Below are positions 50,253-58,588 of a stretch of DNA of 64,000 bases, piece by piece. Source of the DNA: UBA4416 sp040386075 (GTDB lineage: Bacteria; Bacteroidota; Bacteroidia; B-17B0; Aurantibacillaceae); NCBI GenBank assembly GCA_040386075.1, contig JAZKGE010000019.1, forward strand, positions 124,001 through 188,000, given 5' to 3'. Numbering within the stretch: position 1 is the first letter of the stretch; each line of letters starts with the position of its first letter. The notes under the pieces are model-generated. The model searched no databases. It saw only the letters and a list, made by a program, of their open reading frames with translations, and was not told the origin of the DNA. The translations under genes were made by a program, and so were the position numbers.

Positions 50253-50855
50253 TCAATTCAATACAAACTTCGATTTCAGATCGTTCTCTGTTTTGATCAG
50301 ATGAATGAATAACTTGATCTTTGGTTTCAGATATTCTTCTTTTTCGTGCGTAGTTTTGGCCTTTAGTAATTCATATTTTTCTAAAGCCGAAAGATCGAGC
50401 AATCTTGCAATACCATAAATGTTAGAATTATCAAAGGCATCGATTGGGATGGTGTTTTCCTGAGAAACCCACATGTATTCTTTAGTTAACTCCTGAATAA
50501 TGTGCGATGGTTTTTCGATGAGGTCTTCTTCATATTGTATAATGCCGGCACCATATAATTTAGGAGGCAATACTTTCGAAAATTCAACGATCTTAAAAAC
50601 TTTCACGGCTTCAATGGCAATATCCATTTCTCCGTTGTCGTATTTTTTGATCACATTACTTATTTTTACTTCAATGCCATAATCGCCCATAGATTTTTGG
50701 TGAATGAAAGGAATTCCAAAATGAGCTTCGTTATCTAAACAATCGGCTACTAATTGTTTGTAGCGTTCTTCAAAAATGTGAAGGGTTTTTGTTTCGCCGG
50801 GTAATAGTACAATATTAAGCGGAAACATGGGTATAGTGAGTTGTTGTGTTGCCAT
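50253..50855 (-). CDS. Lon substrate-binding-domain protein
   Basis: 200 residues consisting only of the Lon N-terminal (LON_substr_bdg) domain: TIPMFPLNIVLLPGETKTLHIFEERYKQLVADCLDNEAHFGIPFI, then a helical part (DLSALEKYELLKAKTTHEKEEYLKPKIKLFIHLI). No AAA+ or protease domain follows. Such stand-alone proteins are widespread; function is unknown. It is transcribed alone, away from the S41 protease gene, and lies inside the pair of inverted ~100-bp repeats. Confidence 0.9.
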   Translation of the reverse strand: MATQQLTIPMFPLNIVLLPGETKTLHIFEERYKQLVADCLDNEAHFGIPFIHQKSMGDYGIEVKISNVIKKYDNGEMDIAIEAVKVFKIVEFSKVLPPKLYGAGIIQYEEDLIEKPSHIIQELTKEYMWVSQENTIPIDAFDNSNIYGIARLLDLSALEKYELLKAKTTHEKEEYLKPKIKLFIHLIKTENDLKSKFVLN

Positions 50856-51143
50856 TGTATTATCATTTAAATGGGTTTACATTGTGTTAACTCGGGGATT
50901 TCTAAAACAAAAGTAAAGAAAAATCGTGCCATTTACCGTACAGATGGGTGAAACCCGATTTTTACTTAGTGAAGCCACTGATTTACTAAACAAGCCATTC
51001 ATACCTTTGTTGTTATAAAAAACCTTAAATACGGATTTTACCATGGGTTTTTTAATTAATTTTATGTATCACAATGTTTAATTTGTAATTATACATACAT
51101 GTCAAATGTTTGATGACATAATTAAACCTACAAAAATACGCTT

Positions 51144-52814
51144 ATGAAAAAATATATTATCATCGCTTGTTTATGCATTACTTCGCTATTTGCATTTAAC
51201 TTTTCTCAGGATTATTTCGAGGTTTCCAAGAACCTGGATGTATTCAATACACTTTACCGCGAATTAAATATTGCTTATGTTGATGAAACAAAACCAGGGC
51301 AATTAATGAAAACAGGCATCGAAGCGATGCTGGCTTCCCTTGACCCCTATACTAATTATTATGCCGAGAATGATATTGAAGATTACAGATTCATGACCAC
51401 CGGCGAATATGGGGGTATTGGCGCTTTGATACAGGATGTAAATAATAAAATTACCGTTACCGAGCCTTATGAGAATTTTGCTGCATTTAAAGCAGGCTTA
51501 AGGGCAGGTGATGAAATCATTGAAGTGAATGGAGTTAACGTATCTAGTAAAAAAACAGAGGATATTACCAACATGTTGAAAGGTCAGGCAGGTACACCTA
51601 TTAAATTAAAATTCATTCGTTTGGGCCAAACTACTCCAAATGAGGTGAGTTTGAACCGCGAGGAGATCAAAGTAAAAGCAGTGCCATATTATGATATGCT
51701 AAACTCAGAAGTTGGCTACATTAAGTTAACCAGTTTTACTGATAACTGCTCAGGCGAGGTAAAAGAAGCTTTAGTGAAATTAAAGGAGAAGAATTGCAAA
51801 TCGTTGATTCTAGATCTGCGTGGGAATCCGGGCGGTTTATTGAATGAAGCTGTGAATATTGTTAATTTATTTGTTGAGAAGAACAACGAAGTAGTATCAA
51901 CCAAAGGAAAAGTGAAAGACTGGAATAAGCAGTATTTTTCGTTATACACACCTATTGATACACAAATGCCTTTAGTAGTATTGGTAGATAATAATTCGGC
52001 TTCAGCATCCGAGATCGTTTCGGGCGCTTTGCAGGATCTTGACAGGGCTGTGATCATGGGCCAACGTTCTTACGGAAAAGGATTGGTGCAACAAACCAGA
52101 GATCTTACTTACAATACTAAATTGAAAGTTACAGTTGCCAAATACTATATACCTAGCGGTCGTTGCATACAGGCTCTTGACTATACACACAAAGATGAAG
52201 AAGGAAGGGTTGAAAGAGTACCTGATTCACTGATCACAGCTTTTAAAACAAAGAACGGACGTATCATCTATGATGGGGCAGGAATTTTGCCGGATGTAAA
52301 AACAGAGCCTATCAAATACAGTAATATTTTATTGACACTTTTAAACAGGAACCATGTGTTTACCTTTGTGAATCAGTATTTACTTAAACATCCTCAACAT
52401 AATGCTAATTCAGCATTTTCTGATAGCGATTACAATGGCTTTGTTGAGTATTTAAAAGATAAAGATTACAAATATAAAACACAGAGTGATTTTGAACTGG
52501 AGGATCTGAAGGCAGACGCTACCAATGAAAAATATTTCGAAAGCATTAAGTCAGAGTATGATGCTTTAGTAAATAAAATGGCATCAAATAAAAAAGATGA
52601 CCTTATCCGATTCAAGTCTGAGATCAAACAATTTATTGAAGAAGAAATTGCTTCACGCTTTGCTTTCCAAAAAGGCAGAATTGAAACAGCATTAAAATTT
52701 GATGCGGATGTTACAGAAGCAAAAAAGGTATTGGCTGATAAACAAAAAATGACCTCTATTTTAACAACGATCGAAAAGCCAACTAAGCCTTTTAACCCTA
52801 ACAAACGTTTTTAA
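51144..52814 (+). CDS. S41-family C-terminal processing protease (CtpA-like)
   Basis: 556 residues. N-terminal signal/anchor (YIIIACLCITSLFAFNF). PDZ domain (YGGIGALIQDVNNKITVTEPYENFAAFKAGLRAGDEIIEVNGVNVSSKKTEDITNMLKGQAGTPIKL), then the protease core. The serine is Ser287 in DNNSASASEIVSGALQD and the lysine Lys312 in QRSYGKGLVQQ. A long C-terminal helical extension follows (about 420-556). It cleaves proteins near the C-terminus in the periplasm. Own promoter; a Lon-N gene is divergent upstream. Confidence 0.94.
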   Translation: MKKYIIIACLCITSLFAFNFSQDYFEVSKNLDVFNTLYRELNIAYVDETKPGQLMKTGIEAMLASLDPYTNYYAENDIEDYRFMTTGEYGGIGALIQDVNNKITVTEPYENFAAFKAGLRAGDEIIEVNGVNVSSKKTEDITNMLKGQAGTPIKLKFIRLGQTTPNEVSLNREEIKVKAVPYYDMLNSEVGYIKLTSFTDNCSGEVKEALVKLKEKNCKSLILDLRGNPGGLLNEAVNIVNLFVEKNNEVVSTKGKVKDWNKQYFSLYTPIDTQMPLVVLVDNNSASASEIVSGALQDLDRAVIMGQRSYGKGLVQQTRDLTYNTKLKVTVAKYYIPSGRCIQALDYTHKDEEGRVERVPDSLITAFKTKNGRIIYDGAGILPDVKTEPIKYSNILLTLLNRNHVFTFVNQYLLKHPQHNANSAFSDSDYNGFVEYLKDKDYKYKTQSDFELEDLKADATNEKYFESIKSEYDALVNKMASNKKDDLIRFKSEIKQFIEEEIASRFAFQKGRIETALKFDADVTEAKKVLADKQKMTSILTTIEKPTKPFNPNKRF

Positions 52815-52942
52815 AGTCTGTAATAATATTCGATTTCATCATTATTCTCTCTTAAAATTCAGTCATTTGCCATTGTAAACTCCTGAATTTTAAATCTCGA
52901 AGCCTCGAACTCAAACATTATTATCAGACTTTGATTTTTATG

Positions 52943-52973
52943 TTTGAAAATATCATTAATTAAGCTATTTTTG
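52943..52973 (+). promoter_or_regulatory. Bacteroidota-type promoter of the THX gene
   Basis: TTTG (52943-52946), 19 nt spacer, TATTTTTG (52966-52973): both elements match the -33/-7 consensus for the phylum's primary sigma factor at optimum spacing. The start codon is at 53002. Confidence 0.75.
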
Positions 52974-53001
52974 AGACTATAAATTTAAACACATTCAAAT
53001 T

Positions 53002-53169
53002 ATGGGAAAAGGCGATCAAAAATCACGACGTGGAAAAATTCAAGTAGGTTCATTTGGAAATCTTCGTCCACGTAAAAAAGCAAAAACAACTACTGCAAAA
53101 GCAAAAACGGAAGTTGCAGAAAAGAAAGCAGCACCGAAAAAAGCAGCTGCTAAGAAAGCCGCTAAATAG
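53002..53169 (+). CDS. 30S ribosomal protein THX
   Basis: 55 residues: MGKGDQKSRRGKIQVGSFG then NLRPRKKAKTTT and a Lys/Ala-rich tail (AEKKAAPKKAAAKKAAK). The first ~26 residues match the THX core found in Thermus and Bacteroidota, which sits in a cavity of the 30S head; the tail is an extension. ATG at 53002, TAG at 53167. Good promoter upstream and terminator at 53175 make it a single-gene unit. It lies 29 nt after the promoter's -7 box. Confidence 0.9.
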   Translation: MGKGDQKSRRGKIQVGSFGNLRPRKKAKTTTAKAKTEVAEKKAAPKKAAAKKAAK

Positions 53170-53174
53170 ATCAG

Positions 53175-53198
53175 AAAAACCGCTTTATGGCGGTTTTT
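53175..53198 (+). terminator. Rho-independent terminator after THX
   Basis: Stem AAAAACCGC / GCGGTTTTT, 6-nt loop, T tract; directly after the THX stop and followed by the structured repeat at 53212. Confidence 0.9.
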
Positions 53199-53211
53199 TT
53201 ATTGTGCTCTT

Positions 53212-53309
53212 CCGCGTGAGGGATGCAAACGAAAATCCTTTGCATCTTTTCGATGCAAAGATTGCAGCGACAGCCCGACCCTACTGCCTCTTTTGCAGGG
53301 GCACGCCCA
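53212..53309 (+). repeat. ~100-bp structured interspersed repeat, copy 2
   Basis: Reads CCGCGTGAGGGATGCAAACG ... TTTTGCAGGGGCACGCCC. Hairpin one: CTTTGCATC/GATGCAAAG (53238-53246 and 53252-53260). Hairpin two: CTGC/GCAG around CTCTTTT (53284-53298). Inverted relative to copy 1 at 49940-50040; both copies keep the hairpins with different bases. It covers the first possible ATG of the purK frame. Confidence 0.75.
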
Positions 53310-53364
53310 AAAAATCCATAAATACTATATACTTAACTTTACCAAAAAATATTTACCTTTATCC

Positions 53365-54507
53365 GTGACTTATTTCCAACCCAATAAAATTAAAATAGGC
53401 GTACTGGGCGGCGGCCAGCTTGGCCGGATGATGATACAAAGCGCCATCAATTACAACCTTTACATTTGTTGTTTAGATCCTGATGCCAATGCCCCCTGCA
53501 AGGCTATTGCCAATGAATTTACCAAAGGCAGCCTTACCGATTATGACACGGTGTATAAATTTGGTAAGGATAAAGACATTATCACGATCGAAATAGAGAA
53601 CGTGAATGTGGAAGCATTAAAAGATCTGCAAAAGCTTGGTAAAAAAGTATTTCCTCAACCCGAAGTGATAGAGATCATTAAGGACAAAGGCTTGCAAAAA
53701 ATGTTTTACCAACGAAATGATATTCCGAGCCCCGATTTTTTTCTGGTAGAGAATAAAGCGCAGATCGAAAAATACAAAGATTTTTTTCCCTTCTTTCAAA
53801 AAATGCGCACCGGCGGTTATGACGGGAAAGGTGTTGTGAAATTAGGGCATCCTAACAAAATAGAGCATGCCTTTGAAGTGCCAAGTGTATTGGAACGATT
53901 AGTTGATTTTGATAAAGAGATCTCTGTAATTGTTGCCCGTAACGAAAGCGGTGAAACTAAATGTTTCCCGGCAGTTGAATGCGAATTTAACCCGGAGGCC
54001 AATTTAGTAGAGTTCTTGTTTTCGCCGGCAAATATTAAAAAGAGTATTGATAAGCAGGCTACTGAAATTGCAATTAAGATTGCCGAAAAATTAAATATAG
54101 TTGGAATATTAGCGGTTGAGTTATTTGTGACCAAAGATGGTAAGGTATTGGTAAATGAAGTAGCACCAAGGCCTCACAACAGCGGACATCAAACCATTGA
54201 AGGGAACATCACTTCGCAGTTTGAACAGCATTTAAGAGCCATTTTAAATTTACCTTTGGGTGATACAAGTATTATTAAGCCAGCTGTGATGATCAACTTA
54301 TTAGGTGAAAAAAATCATGAAGGTCCGGCTAAATACGAAGGATTAACAGATGCTATTAAATATAAAGGAGTGTATATTCATTTGTACGGAAAAACAACTA
54401 CTAAGCCTTTCCGTAAAATGGGACACATTACCGTGATAGATGATGATTTGAATTTGGCAAAGAAGAAAGCAATAACGGTTAAAGATTTAGTGAAGATAGT
54501 TAGTTAG
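53365..54507 (+). CDS. purK: 5-(carboxyamino)imidazole ribonucleotide synthase
   Basis: 380 residues from GTG at 53365 (VTYFQPNKIKIGVLGGGQLGRMM). An in-frame ATG at 53293 lies inside the repeat and adds residues without family match, so GTG is preferred. ATP-grasp enzyme: AIR + ATP + bicarbonate to N5-CAIR in purine synthesis. Visible: GVLGGGQLGRMM N-terminal loop, DKGLQKMFYQRNDIPSPDF, KMRTGGYDGKGVVKL and VNEVAPRPHNSGHQTIEG. Followed by purE, separated by a repeat that holds a palindromic hairpin (54510-54567). Confidence 0.95.
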   Translation: MTYFQPNKIKIGVLGGGQLGRMMIQSAINYNLYICCLDPDANAPCKAIANEFTKGSLTDYDTVYKFGKDKDIITIEIENVNVEALKDLQKLGKKVFPQPEVIEIIKDKGLQKMFYQRNDIPSPDFFLVENKAQIEKYKDFFPFFQKMRTGGYDGKGVVKLGHPNKIEHAFEVPSVLERLVDFDKEISVIVARNESGETKCFPAVECEFNPEANLVEFLFSPANIKKSIDKQATEIAIKIAEKLNIVGILAVELFVTKDGKVLVNEVAPRPHNSGHQTIEGNITSQFEQHLRAILNLPLGDTSIIKPAVMINLLGEKNHEGPAKYEGLTDAIKYKGVYIHLYGKTTTKPFRKMGHITVIDDDLNLAKKKAITVKDLVKIVS

Positions 54508-54509
54508 TA

Positions 54510-54567
54510 GTCATGCTGAACTTGTTTCAGCATCTCACAGACCCTGAAACAAGTTCAGGGTGACGAA
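54510..54567. repeat. Palindromic intergenic repeat between purK and purE
   Basis: Two 15-bp arms, CTGAACTTGTTTCAG and its exact complement CTGAAACAAGTTCAG, separated by 14 nt. Each arm is also nearly self-complementary, so a cruciform with two small hairpins or one long one is possible. The flanks TCATG... and GGTGACGAAC are typical for mobile palindromic (REP/MITE-like) elements of the phylum. Confidence 0.8.
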
Positions 54568-54594
54568 CAAAATAAAATTTAAAAACTAAAAGAT

Positions 54595-55074
54595 ATGGTA
54601 GGTATTATTATGGGAAGCAGCAGTGATCTAAAGATCATGAACGATGCAGCAGATTTCCTAAAAAAAATGGACATTCCTCACGAAGTAACTATCGTATCGG
54701 CACACCGCACGCCTGAGCGTATGTTTGATTATGCTAAGAACGCCCACAAGAATGGCTTTAAAGTTATTATTGCCGGTGCTGGCGGTGCAGCACACTTGCC
54801 AGGCATGGTAGCTTCCTTAACGCCCTTACCGGTTATTGGCGTTCCTGTAAAATCCAGTAACTCTATTGATGGTTGGGATTCTTTATTATCTATTGTTCAA
54901 ATGCCAAACGGTGTTCCTGTAGCAACGGTTGCTGTAAATGCTGCGCAAAATGCAGGTATTTTAGCTGCTCAAATCTTAGGTTGCCAGGACAAAGCTATTT
55001 TTGATAAACTGGTTTTATTTAAAGAAGAGCTGAAAGAAAAGGTGATGAAGAGTTTGGATGAGATCGGGAAATAG
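54595..55074 (+). CDS. purE: N5-carboxyaminoimidazole ribonucleotide mutase
   Basis: 159 residues, family length. Converts N5-CAIR to CAIR, downstream of PurK. Visible: GIIMGSSSDLKIM, VSAHRTPERMFDYAKNA (with the active-site His in SAHRTP), IIAGAGGAAHLPGMVASLTPLPVIGVPV and DSLLSIVQMPNGVPVATVAV. Class I (bacterial) enzyme. Its stop is immediately adjacent to the convergent rnpA stop (55074/55075). Confidence 0.97.
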   Translation: MVGIIMGSSSDLKIMNDAADFLKKMDIPHEVTIVSAHRTPERMFDYAKNAHKNGFKVIIAGAGGAAHLPGMVASLTPLPVIGVPVKSSNSIDGWDSLLSIVQMPNGVPVATVAVNAAQNAGILAAQILGCQDKAIFDKLVLFKEELKEKVMKSLDEIGK

Positions 55075-55464
55075 TTATTTCTCTATTGCTAAAAATTCCT
55101 GCTTCCCTAGCGTTTCCATTAACTGAAGCAAACTTTTTTCGATCGCCCCATATTCCAGTTCTTCGTTGCTCAAACAAATGAACATAATATCCAGCTTTTG
55201 AGTTTTAAGCGATTCGTATAAAGTATGTTTGTGTAAGCGATATACTTCGCGCATTCGGCGTTTGATATCATTTCTTTTATTAGCACGCTTGTGTTTTTTC
55301 TTTGGCACTACAAACATGGCTCTTATTGGAAATGGACTTTCAAAGTCGGCCGGTTTATACATTACTTTAAAAGGAAATTGTGTTTTTGATTTACCGGTAG
55401 CAAACAGATCGTCGATAGCTTTTTTGCTACACAAACGTTCTATTTTAGTAAAGGTAAAACTCAT
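55075..55464 (-). CDS. rnpA: Ribonuclease P protein component
   Basis: 129 residues. The conserved RNR-like basic motif is present as KRANKRNDIKRRMREVYRLHK, preceded by RLCSKKAIDDLFATGKS and strands PFKVMYKPA and IRAMFVVPKKKHK. Binds the RNase P RNA to mature tRNA 5' ends. It lies 52 nt downstream of the HemD gene in the same direction, so it may be transcribed with the HemD-DUF4271 operon. Not beside rpmH here. Confidence 0.9.
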   Translation of the reverse strand: MSFTFTKIERLCSKKAIDDLFATGKSKTQFPFKVMYKPADFESPFPIRAMFVVPKKKHKRANKRNDIKRRMREVYRLHKHTLYESLKTQKLDIMFICLSNEELEYGAIEKSLLQLMETLGKQEFLAIEK

Positions 55465-55515
55465 GAGATGAACCGTAAATTAACTTCGGTTTTTCAATCT
55501 CAAACCGATTTTATT

Positions 55516-56790
55516 TTATCTTTTATTAGCCTCTCTGATATACTCATCCAAAGCACCCGACATACTTGGGTTCTTAGGGTTAGGAGCATAAATATCCAAC
55601 CGGTAACCGTGTTTCTTTAGTGTGTTTGCTGTAGCAGCACCAAAACAGGCAATACGTGTATTTCCTTGTTTAAAGTTTGGAAAATTATGTTTCAAAGAAT
55701 TGATACCTGCCGGCGTAAAAAATGCCAGGATATCGTAGTCGTTTAAGTTTTTAATATCAGATAAATCGGCACTTACAGTTCTGTACATTACCGCTTTTGT
55801 ATACTTGATATTAATAGCGTCTAAAAAATCACAGATCTGTTCTTTGTGAACATCAGCAGCAGGTAACAAAAATCTCTCTTCACGGTTCTTTCTGATCACA
55901 TCTACCAGATCCTGGATAGTTTGGTGTCCGAAGAAGATTTTACGTTTACGGTACTGAATGTACTTTTGCAGGTAGTAAGCTGTTGCTTCATTAATGCAAA
56001 AGTATTTCATTGATTCAGGAACCGTTACACGCATTTCGTTACACATTCTAAAATAGTGATCAACTGCCATGCGGCTTGTTAAGATCACAGCTTTATGTTC
56101 TAAAATATCAATACGTTGAGACCTGAAATCTTTAACGGGAATACCTTCAATTTTAATGAACTGACGAAATGTTTCGATCAGGTTATATTTTTTTGCTAAG
56201 TCGTAATAAGGATTTTTATCGTTCTCAGGTTTTGGCTGAGAGATCAATAGGGTTTTAACTCTGTTCTTTGGATAATCGGATACTTCAATAACCGGTTGAG
56301 GTGTTACTGCAACCAATTGTTTTTTTGTTTTAACGCCAACTTTTACAAATTTTTCGGCACTAGTTGTATTTTCTGCTTTTGGAGCAGCGATTTTTGCAGG
56401 TGCCGGAGTTTTTGGTGCAACAGGTAAAGTCGCTTTTTTAGCTGTAACTACAGGAGCAACTTTAGCAGGTGCTTTTTTTGCTATGGCTTTTTTTACAACT
56501 TTAACCGTTTTTTTTACAACTTTTTTAGCAATAGGTGCTTTAGCTGTTATTTTTTTCTTTGCTGCCACTTTCTTTATAGCAACTTTTCTGGTTTTTGCCG
56601 GAATTGATTTTTTAGTAATTTTTTTAGCAACAGTTTTCTTAACCAAAGGTTTTTGAATTTTCTTCGCAGGTTTTGCTGAAGACTTAGCTTTTGCTACTAC
56701 TTTTTTGCTTTTACCCGAGGAAGCTTTTGGGGCTTTTGAAGCCACCTTTTTAGAAGACGCTTTAATAGATTTTTTGTTCTTTTTAGACAT
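55516..56790 (-). CDS. hemD: Uroporphyrinogen-III synthase with a Lys/Ala-rich N-terminal tail
   Basis: 424 residues, much longer than the usual ~250. Residues about 175-420 are the HemD fold (VKTLLISQPKPENDKNPYYDLAKKYNLIETFRQFIKIEGIPVKDFRSQRIDILEHKAVILTSRMAVDHYF ... LPAADVHKEQICDFLDAINIKYTKAVMYRTV ... FFTPAGINSLKHNF ... IACFGAATANTLKKHGY). Residues 1-about 160 are almost wholly Lys, Ala, Pro, Val and Ser (SSGKSKKVVAKAKS, KKITAKAPIAKK), like histone H1 tails. The gene follows DUF4271 by 15 nt. The tail may bind nucleic acid; its role in a haem enzyme is unknown. Confidence 0.87.
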   Translation of the reverse strand: MSKKNKKSIKASSKKVASKAPKASSGKSKKVVAKAKSSAKPAKKIQKPLVKKTVAKKITKKSIPAKTRKVAIKKVAAKKKITAKAPIAKKVVKKTVKVVKKAIAKKAPAKVAPVVTAKKATLPVAPKTPAPAKIAAPKAENTTSAEKFVKVGVKTKKQLVAVTPQPVIEVSDYPKNRVKTLLISQPKPENDKNPYYDLAKKYNLIETFRQFIKIEGIPVKDFRSQRIDILEHKAVILTSRMAVDHYFRMCNEMRVTVPESMKYFCINEATAYYLQKYIQYRKRKIFFGHQTIQDLVDVIRKNREERFLLPAADVHKEQICDFLDAINIKYTKAVMYRTVSADLSDIKNLNDYDILAFFTPAGINSLKHNFPNFKQGNTRIACFGAATANTLKKHGYRLDIYAPNPKNPSMSGALDEYIREANKR

Positions 56791-56805
56791 ATTAAAAATC
56801 GACGC

Positions 56806-57588
56806 TTAAAAATTAACTAACAAAAACTTTATCAATACTAACATTGGTAAAATTTCCAAGGCACAAAGGTACAAAAAAAGATAGAGAATTCCTATGTTTT
56901 GTTCCGCTGAAGAAATAATAAAACCTCTGAACATCCGTAAGCCATAAAACCCGGCGCAAATGATCAGGGCAGGGTATAAGAACCATTCTGTGGGGTATTT
57001 GGTAAACTGCAGGCAAATGATCAGGGGAAATATGAGAATGCCAATGGTTTGGGCAAAAACAAACACATTGAACAGGTATTCGCGGGCAAGGTCGTTATTG
57101 GAAGAAATAAAGGCCAGCAAGTAATTTGCCAAAAATTTTATCAGGTAAACTAACGCAACTACTGCTATGAAAAACAAATATTGTTGTATTTGAGAAGAAT
57201 CGTTCAGGATCAATCCAAAATAGTGATTTGTCTTTTGGATCAAAAAAGCTACGACCAGAATAAATCCTATACCCAACAAAACTGAGAGCCTTTTTGTGAG
57301 TTTGAATTCTTCCCTGAATAATTGTTTGGATTCCTGCAGACTGAAGACCGAAATAAATATTTTTAATATTTTTCTAGGCTCCGAAACTTTTATCAGCACG
57401 TATATTGAAAAGATCAGGAACAGTACAATCCCTTGCCAGTAAGTAGGCTCACTGATCCTTAAAATGGGGGTTTGATGCGTTGGCTTTAAAGTATGACCAA
57501 CAAAAACAGAATTATGTTCTATTTTCAGGCCATTCGCATTCAATAAAGAATCATTACTTGTTTTTGAAATGGGATCCTGTTTTGTCAC
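56806..57588 (-). CDS. DUF4271 membrane protein
   Basis: 260 residues with 6-7 transmembrane segments (WQGIVLFLIFSIYVLI, LLGIGFILVVAFLIQ, FFIAVVALVYLIKFLANYLLAF, FVFAQTIGILIFPLIICLQF, LIICAGFYGLRMF, LYLFLYLCALEILPMLVLI). Matches DUF4271, always found next to hemD in this phylum. It ends 15 nt before hemD and begins 11 nt after the DUF5777 gene, so it is in the same operon. Role is unknown. Confidence 0.88.
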   Translation of the reverse strand: MTKQDPISKTSNDSLLNANGLKIEHNSVFVGHTLKPTHQTPILRISEPTYWQGIVLFLIFSIYVLIKVSEPRKILKIFISVFSLQESKQLFREEFKLTKRLSVLLGIGFILVVAFLIQKTNHYFGLILNDSSQIQQYLFFIAVVALVYLIKFLANYLLAFISSNNDLAREYLFNVFVFAQTIGILIFPLIICLQFTKYPTEWFLYPALIICAGFYGLRMFRGFIISSAEQNIGILYLFLYLCALEILPMLVLIKFLLVNF

Positions 57589-57599
57589 GCAAATTTACA

Positions 57600-58544
57600 T
57601 TATAACGCAAACCATCTTGAGATGTTGAATCCAAGTTTGATCTGTCCTTTTGTCCACGTATCCTGAGTTGTAGTTAATAAACTACTTTCAAGAATTGCAG
57701 CACCATTTGTATAATTAATGTGGAATACATGTCCGCCGGTCTCAATTTCAAAACCTACACCTAGTGGATTATAGTATGCATTAGGATTATTGGTTTGATA
57801 TTCAGAGAAATTGTAGAAATAATCAGCAACCAACGCAAAACGTTTGGTCAATTTTAAACGACCACCAATTCCTAAAGAAAATAATCCATTTTCATCTTCT
57901 TTGTTATTATTTACATTTAACTGCTGTTTAATAAAATTGCGGTGAATGTATGTTGGCATGATCTGTAGAGAAAACCAACTGTTAAATTTACGGGCTATCA
58001 ATAACTGACTGGCATACTGCACACGGTGCGCCTCATTGGTTTTAGGACGAATGGTTCCTGCATACAAATTATCGGTTGTCATAGAGGAGTAACCTAAATT
58101 ACCATAAAAACAAACCGATACTGGGATCTTATTGTCTTCTCGCTGTGTTAAAAAACGCCATTTAATAGTAGCGTCATTCATTTCTCTGTATTTACTTCTA
58201 CCAATACCAACAGTTAATTTATCAGTGATACCATAATCAAACGACATACGGATATCGGTAGAGTTATCCATACCAAAAGCATTGTGCGCAGCTTCATTTA
58301 AAGCATCTTTACTTGAACTGTTATAAATATTGCCAAAACGGTGGGTGATCCTGTAATCCAGATTACGTTTTTTTACCGTTTCAATGTTTTGGGCATTAAC
58401 AATTTTAGTGGTTTTAAATGTTGCGTATACAGATTTAGGTGGTTCATTTTTTGGCTCTTCTTTTACCAGATCCAATAGGTCGTCCTGCGCAAAAGAGGCA
58501 AGTGACATAAGCATACCGAAACAAAATGTAATTTTTTTAATCAT
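57600..58544 (-). CDS. DUF5777-family outer-membrane beta-barrel protein
   Basis: 314 residues. Signal peptide (ITFCFGMLMSLASFAQ) and a barrel-like alternation (TFKTTKIVNAQNIETVKKRNLDYRITHRFGNIYNSSSKDALNEAAHNAFGMDNSTDIRMSFDYGITDKLTVGIGRSKYREMNDATIKWRFL). C-terminal strand ends in aromatic residue (LGFNISRWFAL). DUF5777 proteins often sit beside YceI and cytochrome-like genes, as here. Confidence 0.85.
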   Translation of the reverse strand: MIKKITFCFGMLMSLASFAQDDLLDLVKEEPKNEPPKSVYATFKTTKIVNAQNIETVKKRNLDYRITHRFGNIYNSSSKDALNEAAHNAFGMDNSTDIRMSFDYGITDKLTVGIGRSKYREMNDATIKWRFLTQREDNKIPVSVCFYGNLGYSSMTTDNLYAGTIRPKTNEAHRVQYASQLLIARKFNSWFSLQIMPTYIHRNFIKQQLNVNNNKEDENGLFSLGIGGRLKLTKRFALVADYFYNFSEYQTNNPNAYYNPLGVGFEIETGGHVFHINYTNGAAILESSLLTTTQDTWTKGQIKLGFNISRWFAL

Positions 58545-58588
58545 AGCTAGTGGTTTAAAAAGAAACTATAAATGTATTTTTTGAATTA

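Noticed and set aside
53054..53368. 104-codon frame overlapping the THX gene and copy 2 of the repeat
   Set aside because: It is a shifted reading of THX followed by repeat and terminator DNA; the correct frame gives the THX protein from 53002.
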